Below, one piece after another: positions 25,007 to 38,074 of a stretch of 64,000 nt of DNA. Source of the DNA: Enoplosus armatus (taxonomy: Eukaryota; Chordata; Actinopteri; Centrarchiformes; Enoplosidae); the NCBI RefSeq assembly GCF_043641665.1, contig NC_092191.1, positions 3,172,001 through 3,236,000 on the forward strand. The letters are read 5' to 3'. Both the position numbers and the translations under genes were made by a program. The first letter of the stretch is position 1; every line of letters begins with the position of its first letter. A model generated the notes under the pieces. It was not told where the DNA came from and did not search any database. It was given only the letters and a program-made list of their open reading frames with translations.

Positions 25007-27126
25007 CTCCAAACACCTACAGTTTGTTGCATTTTTTGAGTTTGCCTCTTAAACATTCATTCTGCTCAATAAACAGCAAACCAGAGCTTGTGAACAACAG
25101 TAAAAACACTGCACAAGCAGCAGCTCCTGCACTGGGGGAAAAAGTTCTGGTAACCTGTCAGCTCATTTTGAGATTTTGGCAGTGGGGAGGAGGAAAGTTG
25201 TCTGCATTTCTTGCCATCATTTGCTGCTGAGGAAACAGCTGAATGTGAGCATCAACTCAGAGTGTTTAGGCTCCTCAAGCTGCCGTCTGTCAGATGCCAG
25301 CATCAATTTACTCGCAGTCATAAACTGCGAGTTTCAGGCTGTTTTTTTGCTGTAAGTTTGCATTACGTTTTCACTCAGTTTGAATGTCATCATTCTCGAC
25401 TGGCCAATCAAATCCAACTGAGAGAGAAATGCCCCAGATTCAGACCAAGTGAACACCGACTTACTCACTTACGCTCTTCATCCCAGTTGTGGCGTGAGGC
25501 ATTGATAGCTACTCCACCTACACGGTCTTTCACATCCAGCCTCGGCCCATGGGAGACCACATCGATGTCCATGTCAACGCTGAACCTACTAATTAGAAAA
25601 TGTTTCTGTTTCTCTCAGTTTTTCCCCTGAATTCACACCAATTCAGCATTTTTCACACCCCAACACATAGATTCTTGGAAACACTCTTCAGAGTTAATTA
25701 AACCAACAACACCGGCCTCACAGTTCAGTGTTCACAGGGAAAACTAGTGTGAGCCTGCTCAGACAGGATTGGGCCTCTGTGGCAGTAAAGGTAAGAATAC
25801 AAATTTCTGATCAATATCAATCAATATACAGTATGTCACAGTTTCTGTCACTAATCTATTGATGCTTATTTTGTCAGATTTTTTTCAATCATAACAGCAA
25901 ACCTGTGTAGAAGTTTGAGAAATAGCTTCTATTAAAGCTTCTTATGAAAACAGACAACCCCTATTTTTTTAAAGTCAAAATGAGACACAGCGTATTCACA
26001 TTTAACGTTTTTCTAACCTGAACCAAAGTGCTTTTGTTTCCTAAACCGAACTAAGTTAAGCCAGAATTCAAAGAACTTGTTTTCTGTGGTCATCAACATC
26101 AACAACAAACTCAAATCAAGTTTGAATCTAATCGTGTCTTTGTTTTGTTATCTTTTGTTATTGGGCCACCACAAGTACCTTCATTTCTTTAGAAGCTTTT
26201 GAACCACTATTCAAAGAGGGTTTACACAGTATCTACTAATGACAAACGCTTACTTAAGACAGTGCTCCAATATTTGCTTTGATCTACCTCCTCAAGATAA
26301 TGGCTTCAGTCATCAAGTTATCAAACATCATTTTTTAGAGAAACTCAGTTCTGGTTTTTGAAAGATATATATATATATAGCTGAGGATAAACAGCTCCAC
26401 ACAGACACAAATGGACGAATGAGGGATAAAAAGAGAGGAGAAATCCAAGGAAAGAGGGTCTGAGTGGGAAAAACAAGAGACGGACAAGAGAACCTGAACT
26501 CGTGTGTCTGACGTCAGGTGGAAATACCGCTTACCCAAAGTTAAAGTTTGCCCCAGAAGTGCGAACGCTGGAACAAAAAGTTTTAAGCTCATAAGCGAGT
26601 TCTGAGGGTTTTTTTTTCTTCGTTTTTTTTTCTGGGCTAAATGAATTATTGATATGAGGTCAAGTCAGCATGAGATTAAGAGATGGTGGGAAATCTGTAG
26701 GCTTAAAACAGAATACCAGAGCTATAGAGTGTGTATCAGATGTATGTTTGTGCTGGTGGGGAACCTTTCTCCCCCTCCTTCCTTCACTCCTGTAAAACTA
26801 ATTAAACACTTTCTCTGTTTGTACGTCTGTTTAACAACATAATATGACCCCCGGTGGGAACAAACTGTGAAAGGTTCAGCCTGTGTGAGTGTGTTTGTTA
26901 GACAGGGATCACTTGATTGACAAGGTGTCAGTGAGGTCGAGGGTGTTTCTGATGGAAGAATCTGACCTCTTAGATCTTCATGACGCAGTCGCATCGTTGT
27001 GTCTGTAGATTTTGTTGTTGTTGTTACCTTTAGTCCCTTTCAGTCTAAATGAAAAAGAAAAAGAGTCTACAGCCATGCAAGCAGCCCTGTGAGACTGATG
27101 CTTTGAGCTAAATGCTAATTAGCACC
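25005..27126. other. Intergenic
   Basis: It contains the 139-codon plus frame at 25211-25630 (no known domain) and, on the minus strand of the same place, a possible isolated exon, discussed in the findings. The rest is AT-rich and unrecognised. Confidence 0.5.
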
Positions 27127-27200
27127 AGTGTTGGGCAAGTTACTAAGTACTCAGCTGCAACAGTAATGCATTACACGGCTTGTTACTTTACTTTGGTTAC
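27127..27200. repeat. 'GTTGGGCAAGTTACT' repeat end fragment
   Basis: CCAGTGTTGGGCAAGTTACT followed by AATGCATTACACGGCTTGTT is the end of a widespread fish DNA-transposon-derived repeat. Only about 75 bp remain. Confidence 0.5.
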
Positions 27201-28439
27201 TATCCTTCAGCTCTGTAATATATTGTTTTGCCTTATGTAAAGCACTTTGAACTGTCTTTGCGCTTGAAGACGCTCCTGTTACTGTTTCAGTTGTGGATAA
27301 AAAATAAAAAGATAAAAATGAAAATACAGATATCTGCTGCAGGTATTAAACCCAAAAGACATCTGTGAGTACTGATCGGTGTTTTAACTTCTGCTTGTGC
27401 CTGTGAGCTAAATATTCCACCTGAAAACAGCCCCCCAAAAAAATCCATCACAGAGTTTGCTGAACCAACGTGATCCCAAAGTAACAAAGGGAATCATAAA
27501 ATAAACTTTATCAAGAGAAGAAAGGAGAGAACGGGTAAACGTGCATGATAATGGATCTTTCAGGTGTAACAAAATGGTTTCCAAATTGTTGTGTCTCTAT
27601 TTCCTGGTTTTCAATTAAGCCTGAAATGAAGGAACTTGTTTTGTGCGGTTTTGGAGATCCCAAATAATATCAGTCACAAAAAAGTTTGAATCCAGTCAGT
27701 GTCTTTGAAGAAACGTGTTGTTCTTTTAAATCAAGGGCTCCTTAAATGTCCCTCCCACGCATGTTTGTTCACCTGCTGGGAACTCCGAACAGGTGAGGAC
27801 AGCTGTGCAGCTGCTAAATCCTCAGATATATGGAGTGATTTACAAGGTTAACAGAGTGTATTAAATGTTTTTACTTTCGCTCCTACAAGAAGAAAGAGTT
27901 AGGATTAACTTCTAATTCTGAGATACTTGATAAATATGGACCCAAAATACAACTTTAAGAGTATTTTGTAAACAATATGATCAGTAATGCAACCTGGGTG
28001 AAAGAGTGTTTTAGGGTCTTTCACATTCTGACTGTCAGCTCTGGTTTATCTGTCTCATGCTTTACATTAGTGATAAACTCATTTTTCCAAAACATACGTA
28101 ATTTCTCTCCATTTATTAGTATTTGCTGTAGATTACCCTGCACTTAAGTCCGCGTATTCAGAAAAATCTCCGTCTGCAGGGTTAGAAAATGTATTTTGTT
28201 TGGGTTCTTTTTCTCCCCGAGTCTAGCCTGCTTTGCTTTTTATGAGGAACACTGAATTTCATGACCTTTAAGTGAGCACTTAAAGGCATCCCGCTCTCTA
28301 AATTAAAACCATCTGAACCAATAAGTCCTTAATAGATTCATTTAGATTTTGATAATCAAAAACAGCACATTTGAATAGGTTTTCATTCAATGTCCAATAA
28401 CCACACAGTTCGGAGCTCTTAACAGAAATCAAGGGCAAA

Positions 28440-28720
28440 CGTGGAAAACATCATGGTTTGGGTTAAAAATGACCCGTTAAGGTTAGGAGACCTTTGTTGT
28501 CATGGTTACAATAATAAACACATGATTAAGGTTGGTTAGAAACTCTGACCTCCTCTCCACGCGGACTTTGTCTCTCTATAATAACGTAAACCGACTTCCT
28601 CCTCTGCTTCCGTCATAATTACCGCTGGGATGAACGGGCAGATGAGGCTTTTGTTCCCCGTAAGTCCAACTAGGTCTCATGGCAGTCTGAACTGGTGACT
28701 AACCTCTGGCGCTACCCAGC
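28440..28720. repeat. Dispersed fish repeat fragment
   Basis: CATCATGGTTTGGGTTAAAA, GACCCGTTAAGGTTAGGAG and GGACTTTGTCTCTCTATAAT, then CGTCATAATTACCGCTGGGA and GGTCTCATGGCAGTCTGAAC, form an ordered series that I recognise as a dispersed teleost repeat. Not assigned to a family. Confidence 0.45.
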
Positions 28721-28859
28721 ATGTGATACCACAGAGTGGGAAATAAACAGAATAACCAGAGCTGTCAGTCTTTTTTAAAAGGCTAAAAGAAGAATGCAGA
28801 AGTTCAAAACGTAAAGCTCAAACGAGGCTTGAAATAACAAAGACAGGAAATGTAACTTG

Positions 28860-29300
28860 GCAGCGTTAACAGCCCACTTATCGAGCGTTCACATTTAGCC
28901 CCGGCTCTCTGTGGCTTTGACTGATGGCTGTAGAAATGATGGAGAAAGGAATTAGAAAACTCCCAGCTTGCCTTCTCCACTCCCAGCGAGGCCAAATAAA
29001 TCATGCAGTCACGGTAAATGACACAAGCTTGTCATAAACTTGACTCCAGTTGGGGACTTTGCCTCCTGTCATGTGCATTTAATCTGATTTTATTTTTATG
29101 TTGCTCTCTAATAGTAATGCGGCATTGCAAAGCGAGTCACCACCGAGGGAGACCATAACAATAATGCCTCCCTCTGGCTCTTGCTGTCACAGTATTGCCT
29201 CCCGTCGAGCTGCGCTGTTTTCGCACTGCTTAAAATTCAAACATTCTGTCTTGACATACCGGAGGCTTTTATTGAAGTGTTAATAAAATTCTGATCAATT
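28860..29300. other. Repeat-poor block, candidate conserved non-coding element
   Basis: This stretch lacks microsatellites and recognised repeats, has balanced base content and contains homeodomain- and TCF-like words (AATAAATCATG, AATAATGCC). It is set in long repeat-rich sequence. The call is by appearance only, as conservation cannot be tested here. Confidence 0.25.
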
Positions 29301-30308
29301 TTTTGTGTCTCGTGTTTGTTATTAGAGGAGGCTCTATGCTGACCTGCCAGGAAAACAAATTATATAGTTGTTTTATAAGCTCAAAGGGAGAGAGGGTTTG
29401 CATATTTAGTCGACATCAGAACGACAGAAATGTGTGTTGGTCTGGACAATGTTTTGTAAAAAGCCTGTGTTTCGATGGAGATGGTGATATTTAAGTTATG
29501 AAAACATGTTATTTTCTAGCTCATTGTTAAAGAATGAGTCTCGATGAAATGAGCAACACCTGCACATTGACTCTAGCACACAAATTCATCGTGAGAAAGA
29601 TCTGTCAGGTATCTTAACAACAACATACAGTGCATTTATGTTAGTGTGTGTTGATAAAAAGAAATGATGTTCATGAGAAGAGATTTGGATATTTTGATAT
29701 ATTTGAGATATTTATTGTTTCTGTACAAAACACGAAAATATGGGCAAGGAAATTAGAATTAGTTGTGTGACGGGATGTTATTTGTGGGGGGTCAAAAGGA
29801 AAAACAGGTGACAAAGTGGTTGTTCTACTAAATGATGTGGCTGAACGTTACACAGAACCAGTGTTGAGAGGGATTGTATCAACAGTATGTTCCCAGGGTC
29901 CCCAATATCCTCTTAATGCAACATATTAAGGAGACTTTTCAGAGGGTTTTATGTTCTCACGCCCTCAAATTTAAGGCAAGACAGTTTTCTTGACTTTAGA
30001 TTTTTATCATTCAAACTGCATTTGAAATGTCTTTCTTTTATCATTTAAACCGGAAAGACATAGGACCCCGGGGACGTAGGAAGGACCCCTGTTGAGTTAT
30101 CGGAAAGATGTGATTCTGTCACTTCACGACCACGTTGAACAAAATCTGCCAACTCTGAAAAAAGCTCTCACTTTTGTTTCAAGTTTGATGTTTAAATCAT
30201 GTCACCTTTTAGTACTTAGAAATTCCAGATTTGGTGTTTTCGTTGTTTGCACCCACATTTAAGTCAAAAGTCACCACAGTCGTCCCAAGATGTGTGTACC
30301 TCTCTCTC

Positions 30309-30346
<38 letters not shown>

Positions 30347-32633
30347 GCCTTTAGACCCTGTCCTCCCTCAATATGAGCTGAATTTATGGTCCATATTTTA
30401 TCATATTTATCACACTACAACTAACCTCGGCCGACTTTGATAACTCTGCATGGTACTCATGACTAGGTGTGTGTGTGTCTGTGTGCATGTGTGTGTGTGT
30501 GTGTGTGTGTATAAGACTGAGTATGACTTTCAGAGCATCTGCTGGGTGCGGGCATGGCAGGGGGGCACAGGTGGTATATTGTTTGCAGCCACACACACTC
30601 ACACACACACATAGACACTGATGAAGCTCACAGATGCTGACCTTGTACGAGGCCAGGCTCCTGGACTGTCAGCACTTGTTACACACACACACACACACAC
30701 TCACACATACACACACTAAGATGAGGTGCCCATTTACTCAGGGCTTGTCAGTGGCTGCCATCCTTCCCAGTGGGGGTATATGTGTGCTGCTGGTGAGGGA
30801 GAGGGGTATCGAGGTGGGAGTATTGATGAATAATGCTGCAGGTAATGAGATGGTTGATGACGGGGACAGAAACACGAGCAGCCAGGAACTTGTTTATATG
30901 TACTTTGCTGTCGTATAACTTTTTGAATTATTTGTGAAATTGGTGGAGATAAAACTCGGGGAGTTGGGAGTCAAAGCCACAATACAGGAACGCATTCACA
31001 CAAGCCAGCAGGGTTACGATCCTTAAGGTGCTCACAGATAAGCATCGCATTGCAGCGCTCACAAAACCTCCATACATACAAAAGTAGGGAGGCGTCCAAG
31101 GAGAAGCTGGGGAATTGAAATCCCAGTATTTACCACAATTTCCCACCAAAATCCCCTCCTGAAGATTTATGTGTGTACCGAAGCAAAGACGGCTTCTCCA
31201 AACTGCATTAATGTTACTGTCACAGATACTGTAGTATGACACAGAAAATCTGTTTTTACTATGATAACATTTTCAGCCTGGCACGGCATTCAGTATTTAC
31301 AGTTCCTTATCACCAAACACCATGAGAAGCATTAAGTCCATCTACATAACAAGTATGACAACGGAAAGTGAGAATACACACCATTTACACCATTTTATTT
31401 GAAGAATGATCTGTTTCTTGTTTTAAAATCAAACTTAAACCTCCATTAACTTATTTTTATGGCCACTTGATGCTGAAATGCTCCTTAGAGCTGAGGGGAA
31501 CTGCAGAGGTGGTGATAATCCTCAGTGTGTTTGCAACACCTATTGCATTAACGCAGTCATTTGATCCATCGTTAATCTAAAGATATTGAGTATAGCAGTG
31601 TGACACCCCGTCCTGGCCAACCTCAGTGGGCAATTGGCTGACATGGGAGGGTCATCAGCTGATTAAGCTCACCTGGGCTATAAAAGCTGGCCCATGTGTT
31701 CACTCCTGCCTCACCCTTCCACAGCGCATTGACCATACAGCCATGCACTGCTTGCGTTGCTGACATGGCTGATCTGCACACTCCATTGTTTGCTTTGTGT
31801 TGTCCGTAGTTAGTCAGCAGCTCTAAGTTATGTTGAACAATATAGGTTTCCCAGGAAAAAACAGAAAACATCCAAACCTTGCATCTAACCAACCAAAATG
31901 AAAGACGAGTGGATTCTGACTGTGTCACAAATAAAATATTAATAACTGTGTTTAACTGTATTCAGACTACGTGCATGGAGATCCAGTCACACCTGAACCT
32001 TCGTACTGAAATATCGAACTGAAATACAGTAAACGGCCGTTCATTAGCCGCAGACGTTGGCCAGAAATTACACTGAACACACAATTACGGACTGAAGCCT
32101 TAAAATTGCAATATATTATAATATATTATTGCAATCTCAAACGTTAACCTTTGCACATAATGAGAGGGGTTACTGCCCTCTCCTTTGTACCTCGCTTCGT
32201 TTAACTGCATGTCGATCTTGGTGGACACTGCATGCTATCTGAATGCCCCTTTATACCGCAAGAGCAACTGACATTATTTTTATGATACTCAGTATAAACC
32301 AGACGTGTTAATTACAATCTTGGTTACAGGCGAGGTTCAAAATTACAACCCGTCAAGAGGAAAATGGCACTAAAATTTGTCTTTGGCGGATAAATCAGTG
32401 GGGGTCAGCTGAAACACCGGCTGTAAAACATGGGAGTATGTGAAAGTCATAGTCGGTCTTTATCAAAATGTAATCAAAGAATAACAACGACCAGAGAGGC
32501 TGCTGCTCTTTGGCTCCTCTACACGAACCTGTTTCTCTGCCGTGTGGATGTTAACTAATCTGATGTTTTGCAGCACTGCCGTTCATGGTTTGGGGTTAGA
32601 GCTCAGGTGATTCGGGCTCATCTGTCAAGTCTA
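29301..32633. other. Intergenic with possible LTR-like segment
   Basis: No gene recognised. TGTGACACCCCGTCCTGGCC at about 31,599 followed 80 bp later by CTGGGCTATAAAAGCTGG (31673-31690) looks like the start and TATA region of a retroelement LTR. No second LTR or coding remnant was found. Confidence 0.35.
30315..30343. repeat. (TG)n microsatellite
   Basis: About 14 TG units; shorter GT and CA tracts follow at 30465-30511 and 30591-30612, with another at about 30,680-30,715. Confidence 0.9.
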
Positions 32634-32705
32634 GTCAAATCAAGTTTATTTATATATCCCCGAATCACACATTTGTGTCAGAGTGCTTTACAATCTGTAC
32701 AACCA
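32634..32705 (-). mobile_element. Retroposon tail, reverse
   Basis: CAAATCAAGTTTATTTATAT then CCGAATCACACATTTGTGTC and AGTGCTTTACAATCTGTACA is the usual TTTATTTATATAGC-CAAATCACA...GCGCTTTACA arrangement found at many fish retroposon ends. Confidence 0.6.
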
Positions 32706-35700
32706 TCCCAGTATCCCCAGGAATTATTTATTGGATGATTCTCCACGACCAAGAGTGTGGAGTTCAGGGTGGTGGGTGCACGTGTCATGCCCACCAGAGA
32801 CCTGCAATTAATTAAATTTTTTAGTCACCATAACCACAATCCATGCCTCACGTTAACCAGGTGTTTTACTTGTGTAACACCAACCACACCTTAACCGTAG
32901 TTTGTTTGCCAAGAAACCTGCACAGAGTTTTGCAGAATCATCTCGTCTAGCTAAAGGTTTGGTACAACATTTGGCACATTATATGTTCAGACCTTTGATT
33001 CAAGTAAAAACCCCATAAAAACCATTAACCTGAAAGCAAAATGGTATGAACCTCAGGAGGGCAACAGAGGAGGGATCCCTCTTATAGAACAGACAGACAT
33101 GGACATACAGACCAGACAGAAGTAGCTGTAAATAAAAAGTACATTATAGTTTTAAATATTGTAATATTAAGTACATATTCTGTCCAATAAATTAAAGAGT
33201 TTTCGGTTGACAAAGTGTCACAGAGATGTCTGGTTGGGGTTGTGTGGAAACACAAACTGGACGGGAATTCAGATGTCAACACACCACTGATACCAGACAG
33301 GTTGGAGGTGAATCAGAAAGATCCTGACGCATCTCATCTCATTATCGATTCAGATGACAATCTAAACAATTCTTTCCCTGAAGCTTCGTTTTTCAAAAAC
33401 ATGTAATAATACCATCTGAAGTTAAGGACGGCTATAAAACACTGGCTGGTTAGATCAACTGCAGGTTTCAACCTCTTCAGAGGAATTGTTCACCTGTGAA
33501 ATGTTGCTGAAACAGATGCAAAGCAACTGTTTTTAACCCAAAGTGCTCGTGATGCTTAGTGATGCATGTGGATTTCATTTCATTGCTGCTGCTGACTCCA
33601 CAAACAAAGTCTCTGAGTTAGAAACTGATCTGGTGCTGCACAATGAAGTGGGTTTTTTTAACAGCTTGGGTACCTGGAGCACAATGGGTTACAAAGAACA
33701 GACGGATTTGGCAGGCTTTACTTGGTCAATAGCAATCATTACAATATGCAGCGATTGGTTCAGATATTGATCCTGCAGATCAGCTCTAGATATAAAGCTC
33801 TGGGAGCTGCCCTGTACAACCCTGCTGGCTGACGGAGCTCTGCAGCTCTGATGGAGCAGCTGGAGGTGAAATATTTCAGTTTGGGTTCAAAAGCACAATC
33901 CAGAACAACTGGTTTTATGAAAAAAACATGAGCAAGAAGAGGCAAAAAAACAACGTAAGGGATGTAATGTTCTGTCTACCTTTGGCAGGACATTTTCTCT
34001 GCAGGAGTGTAAGAATAATCAGCTACTGTATTAGCCGCTATGGGGACCCACGGTTTGATTTTAAAAACAACACTTCTAGGATATACTGTATACCAGCGCG
34101 ATAGACCCATGTTATATTATTTCTCTCTGTGCCCAGGGTCATACTTTTCAAGAGGAATGGTCCTCTGTCTGCACATATTGATACTGAAAGCTACAGAAAA
34201 AGCCATCACACGCCAACCTTGAGTTTCTGTGGGAAGAAAAAAACACTCAGAACAGGATGAAACAGATAGAAATTGATTTTATGTACTATTATGACTGCTT
34301 GCCCTCTCAATGTGAAACTTCTGCTGCTGTTACAAACTCAGCTGGTGACTGTGGATGTGAGTGAGAACAAAAAGTCAATGGCCAAGTAGTCGAGTGCAAT
34401 CAGTGTATCTCTGGGCATCTGTATCCAGCAAGTCTTCATGCAATTAATCATGATCAATAAAGACATGACAATCATTTTATATCCTGTGATTTGTGATTTC
34501 TTTCATTCTCTTATAATAATTCAGAAATAATATCAACATCCTATAAACACTGCAGTGCAATTGCAATTGTATGGTTCTTTATTTCAACTATTATATGAAA
34601 TGAACGATTTAATTGAAACTACTATGAATTAGTGCTGAGATGATTAGTCAGTTTATAAATTAGTCGCCAGCAAGGATGGTAATCCATTATCTAAGTAAAA
34701 GCCATTTTACTGCTTTTCTTTGTTTTACATCACTGTGAAATTAAAAATGTAATGACTGATTTGTTTTGGACTGCTTGGTCAGTCAAAAAAAACAGTAATA
34801 TAAAGTAATTTACCAAACGTCAGCGTTGGCTGTGGGAAATTGTGATCGGCATTTTTCAGACCAAATGATTAATCAGTTAATCATAGAATCAATTGGCATT
34901 CGATAGTCGATAATCAAAATAATCGTTAGTTGCAGCTAAGTTGAGTTGGTAACATACTGTCCGGTATACATGCTGCCTGATGTATATGTGCATTTGTACA
35001 GAGCTTTGCTGACTTTGTGTGAAAGGTGGTGCATCGAAAGTACAAAAAAAAAAGCAATATGCCAACAGTCATATAATGTCTTTTATACCGTGGCAACAGA
35101 CTCATTTCTGATTGGCTGACAGGTGTCCATTAAAATCATAACAAGACACCTCAAGCAAATGGACCTCACCATGAGTTTCTTTTGTTGCGATGGTACGAGT
35201 CTGATATTACACTCTGAGGTGTCCGGATATAGAAAATAGAAAATGTATTATCTCTAATGCAAAGTGTGTTCGTCTTCTGCCTCCATGTTGTGCCAGATTC
35301 AACAGACAGACGTGTGTTTATGACTTACTGATATAAAAAACATGATATGCTCTAATATAAACTATCATCATGTCTGAGTCTCACATGTATGAAGCAGTGA
35401 CTTTTATTTCAATCTGGTCAAATGCTGACGTGCATATGACATGATGGCTTTGTAGTGGTTCCACCAGTGTCTGTACGAGACTGAGCTGTGCGTTTAAAAC
35501 ATGGCTCCGGTAGAGTAAAGTCATTTTTTAGACACAATAATGACAGGAATTATCTGACAGTGGATGTCACATGTGTGATGGATAGGAGAGGGGGAATATT
35601 GTTCTTTCTTTTGTCCTTGTGGAGTTCCGCAGAACAGAAAACGTTTTTTTCAAAGTCTTCAGATATCAGCATAAAATTTCAGTCTGACAATCTCTTTCTT

Positions 35701-36369
35701 CATATTGCACCTCTGATTACCCACGACAAGCACGGCTGTCATACTGAGGCACTCAGCGGCTGTGATCAGCAGTCATTAGCAGCTGCACCACTTACACGTT
35801 GGCCACTCGTGGAAGTGACTGCTTCTCACTTTGTGGCTGTTCAATTAGCAGTATTTGCTTTTTGCACTTACACCTGAAACATTTAACATCAAGACGTATT
35901 CATCATGCATTGTAACATTTCTGGTGTGTCTGTTCTTTGCACTGGAGAAACACATTACGTTATGCTTTTTATTCATGTGCGTTAAGAAATACATTAAGTT
36001 GAATAAGTACCTTTACTGAGTGTAATTTAACTGGGAGCTCCTTTTTAGCAGTTGCTTGGATCAAGAAAAAATTATGAGAAAGCCAAACCAGACAGTTGAT
36101 CTATGAAAGTGCTCTGTGTCATTTTACCCATTACAAATTCAGTTAACAAATTCAGACTTGAGTGTGGATGTACATTCTTGACCTTGGGAAAAGAAATATC
36201 TGTGGTTAAATATTCTTATATCACAAGGATTCAGGAGTTACCACCTGCCACAAACCATTCAACACCTTATCCTTACATGACATGACCAGAGCGGTGTATG
36301 AAATCACTTGCAACAACTGAGGGGAGCACTGCATGTGTGAAACAGCAAAAGTAAGAGTCTGAAAGAGCA
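32706..36369. other. Intergenic apart from one R1 copy
   Basis: No gene recognised. The 129-codon frame at 35488-35877 has no domain, no splice context and no paired frame, so it is left out. Confidence 0.5.
34630..34945 (+). repeat. Dispersed repeat family R1, near full length
   Basis: It runs from AGTGCTGAGATGATTAGTCA to AATCGTTAGTTGCAGCTA. The interior reads TGCTTTTCTTTG and GGACTGCTTGGTCAGTC, then GGGAAATTGTGATCGGCATT, matching the 15.7-kb copy block by block. Confidence 0.6.
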
Positions 36370-37335
36370 CTGGAGACTCGGGATGTCCTGTCACAAGTAA
36401 GTCTCAAGTCGTGGCTATGAAGTCCTGAGTTGAGTCCCACGTCAAGTCCAAGTCTTCAACTTTGTGTTTCAAGTCCTAAACAAGTCATTGTGATCCTACT
36501 AGAGTTGATTTTTCATCTCTCTGCTTGCAGAGGAGATCAATCATTCCATGTCTAAAGTCAAAGTCGGCTCGTAGGCCATGGCAAATAAAAGTAAGAGACA
36601 CCCAAATAGTATTATTCAGAAGAACATACATTAAATTGCAAAAAGAGATGAGATTTCAAAGTCAGTGAGATCAGTGGTGCATGTGAGTGGATGCGTAAGG
36701 AGTGTCAGATACATAAGAAATGTAAGAAGAGTCAGGTGTGACTAATCGAGGCTGGAAGCATTGGGCGCAGGTGCATGACCAGCCCTGCCGAACAGTTACC
36801 TGCAAAAAAGTAAGAACAAAGACCAGGTACGCAGGCCAAATGGGCCGTCACAGTCTGAGGCCGTGTTTCGAACTGACGTTAGCCCCGCATGCAAAAACAC
36901 AGCTCCCTGTCTTTTGAATGAGGTGGCAGAGCGGGCGTGCCGGCAGAAATTCGCAGGGTCAAGCAACGCGATGTCATCAAATCAATCCCATCAAGTATGT
37001 AGAACCGCAAATTACTTTGAAACAGCAAAGTTGTATTTCTGCTGTTTACCTTCCAGTCGTCCCGTTGAAAGATAAAGTAACTGTCTCTGTAATAACTTTC
37101 CAGAGTTCTTGAAGTACTATAAACCGCTGTGCAGTGTTTTGATCTCTGAAATGCCTCCAGACTCATGGATCTGTTCCTCAAACTGGACTTCATGTCTCAC
37201 TGGTACCTGAAACAACACCCCCCCCCCCACTAACGCAGCCCCCTGTGTTGTTGGGACGCCCACTCAATGCCTCATCAGACACATGACTCATGAATCCGAG
37301 TAGAGTCCAAGTCATGTGACTCCACGCCTCAGACT
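36370..37335. repeat. Degenerate 'CAAGTC' DNA-transposon-like region
   Basis: The left part (36390-36495) is a run of imperfect CAAGTC/AAGTCC units (AGTCTCAAGTCGTGGCTATG, TCAAGTCCAAGTCTTCAACT). The right end (37280-37335) reads GAGTCCAAGTCATGTGACTC, the mirrored end typical of a common fish element. Between them is AT-rich sequence of unknown origin. It may be one element of about 1 kb or two fragments. Confidence 0.45.
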
Positions 37336-37842
37336 GCCTCTCTATGTGTGTTTGGGTTGACCGCGTTTTGGATCCCGATCAGATCCCTTTGTATCGGGAT
37401 CTTTTTTTGAAAATAAATTCATGTATGTTGGGTTTGGGTCAGTTTTCAAACATGGAGGACCTCTATTCTGTGACCTTCCAGCAAACAGAGAGTAGCTTTA
37501 CGACACACCTGCCTGTGTGCTGCGGCTGGACGGGCGTTCAGCAGGTTTATCAGTCTGCCTTTTAATTTTCACCTCATCGGGGAGCTTGGACAGAAAACGT
37601 CTTTTATCACCTGTTTTACTGCAACATGTGAGGTTACACTAACAGAGAAGTTTATCATTCAACATAAAAGTGACACACACACACACACAGACACACACAG
37701 ACACAAACTGTGGACATACATATATATACTGATGATACATGCATTCCCACATCCACACACAATCAATGGAGAAGTACACATTCTCATACACACTAACACA
37801 CACATAAGGGAAGAGCTTGGAGAGACAGAACTGAAACACACA

Positions 37843-37850
<8 letters not shown>

Positions 37851-37900
<50 letters not shown>
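37851..37900. repeat. (CA)n microsatellite, 50 bp
   Basis: About 24 CA units; further CA tracts at about 37671-37703 and TG tracts at 38160-38185. Confidence 0.95.
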
Positions 37901-37954
37901 GCGTACCATTGGGGGTTTGATCGCCTCTCTATGTCAAATCAGTGCATTCCTTAT

Positions 37955-38074
37955 TAACGGCCTTTTTCTTCTCTTCCCTTCTGTTTTCTCTCTCCTCTTT
38001 TCTCCTCTCTTTTCTTCCTCCCTTCTTCGTCTCTCCTCCATCCCTCCCTCCCTCCCTCCCACTCCTCTGTCAGA
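37955..38074. repeat. Polypyrimidine tract with (CCCT)n
   Basis: Roughly 110 bp of almost pure C/T on the plus strand, including CATCCCTCCCTCCCTCCCTC, ending in TCTGTCAG at 38072-38073. Such tracts can form triplex DNA, and this one also has the shape of an extreme 3' splice site. Confidence 0.85.

Noticed and set aside
25211..25630. 139-codon plus-strand frame
   Set aside because: No recognisable domain or splice pattern; its length is within what chance gives over 64 kb in six frames. Only the opposite-strand exon-like piece was kept, as a weak finding.
35488..35877. 129-codon plus-strand frame
   Set aside because: No homology recognised and no upstream promoter or splice signals; chance length.
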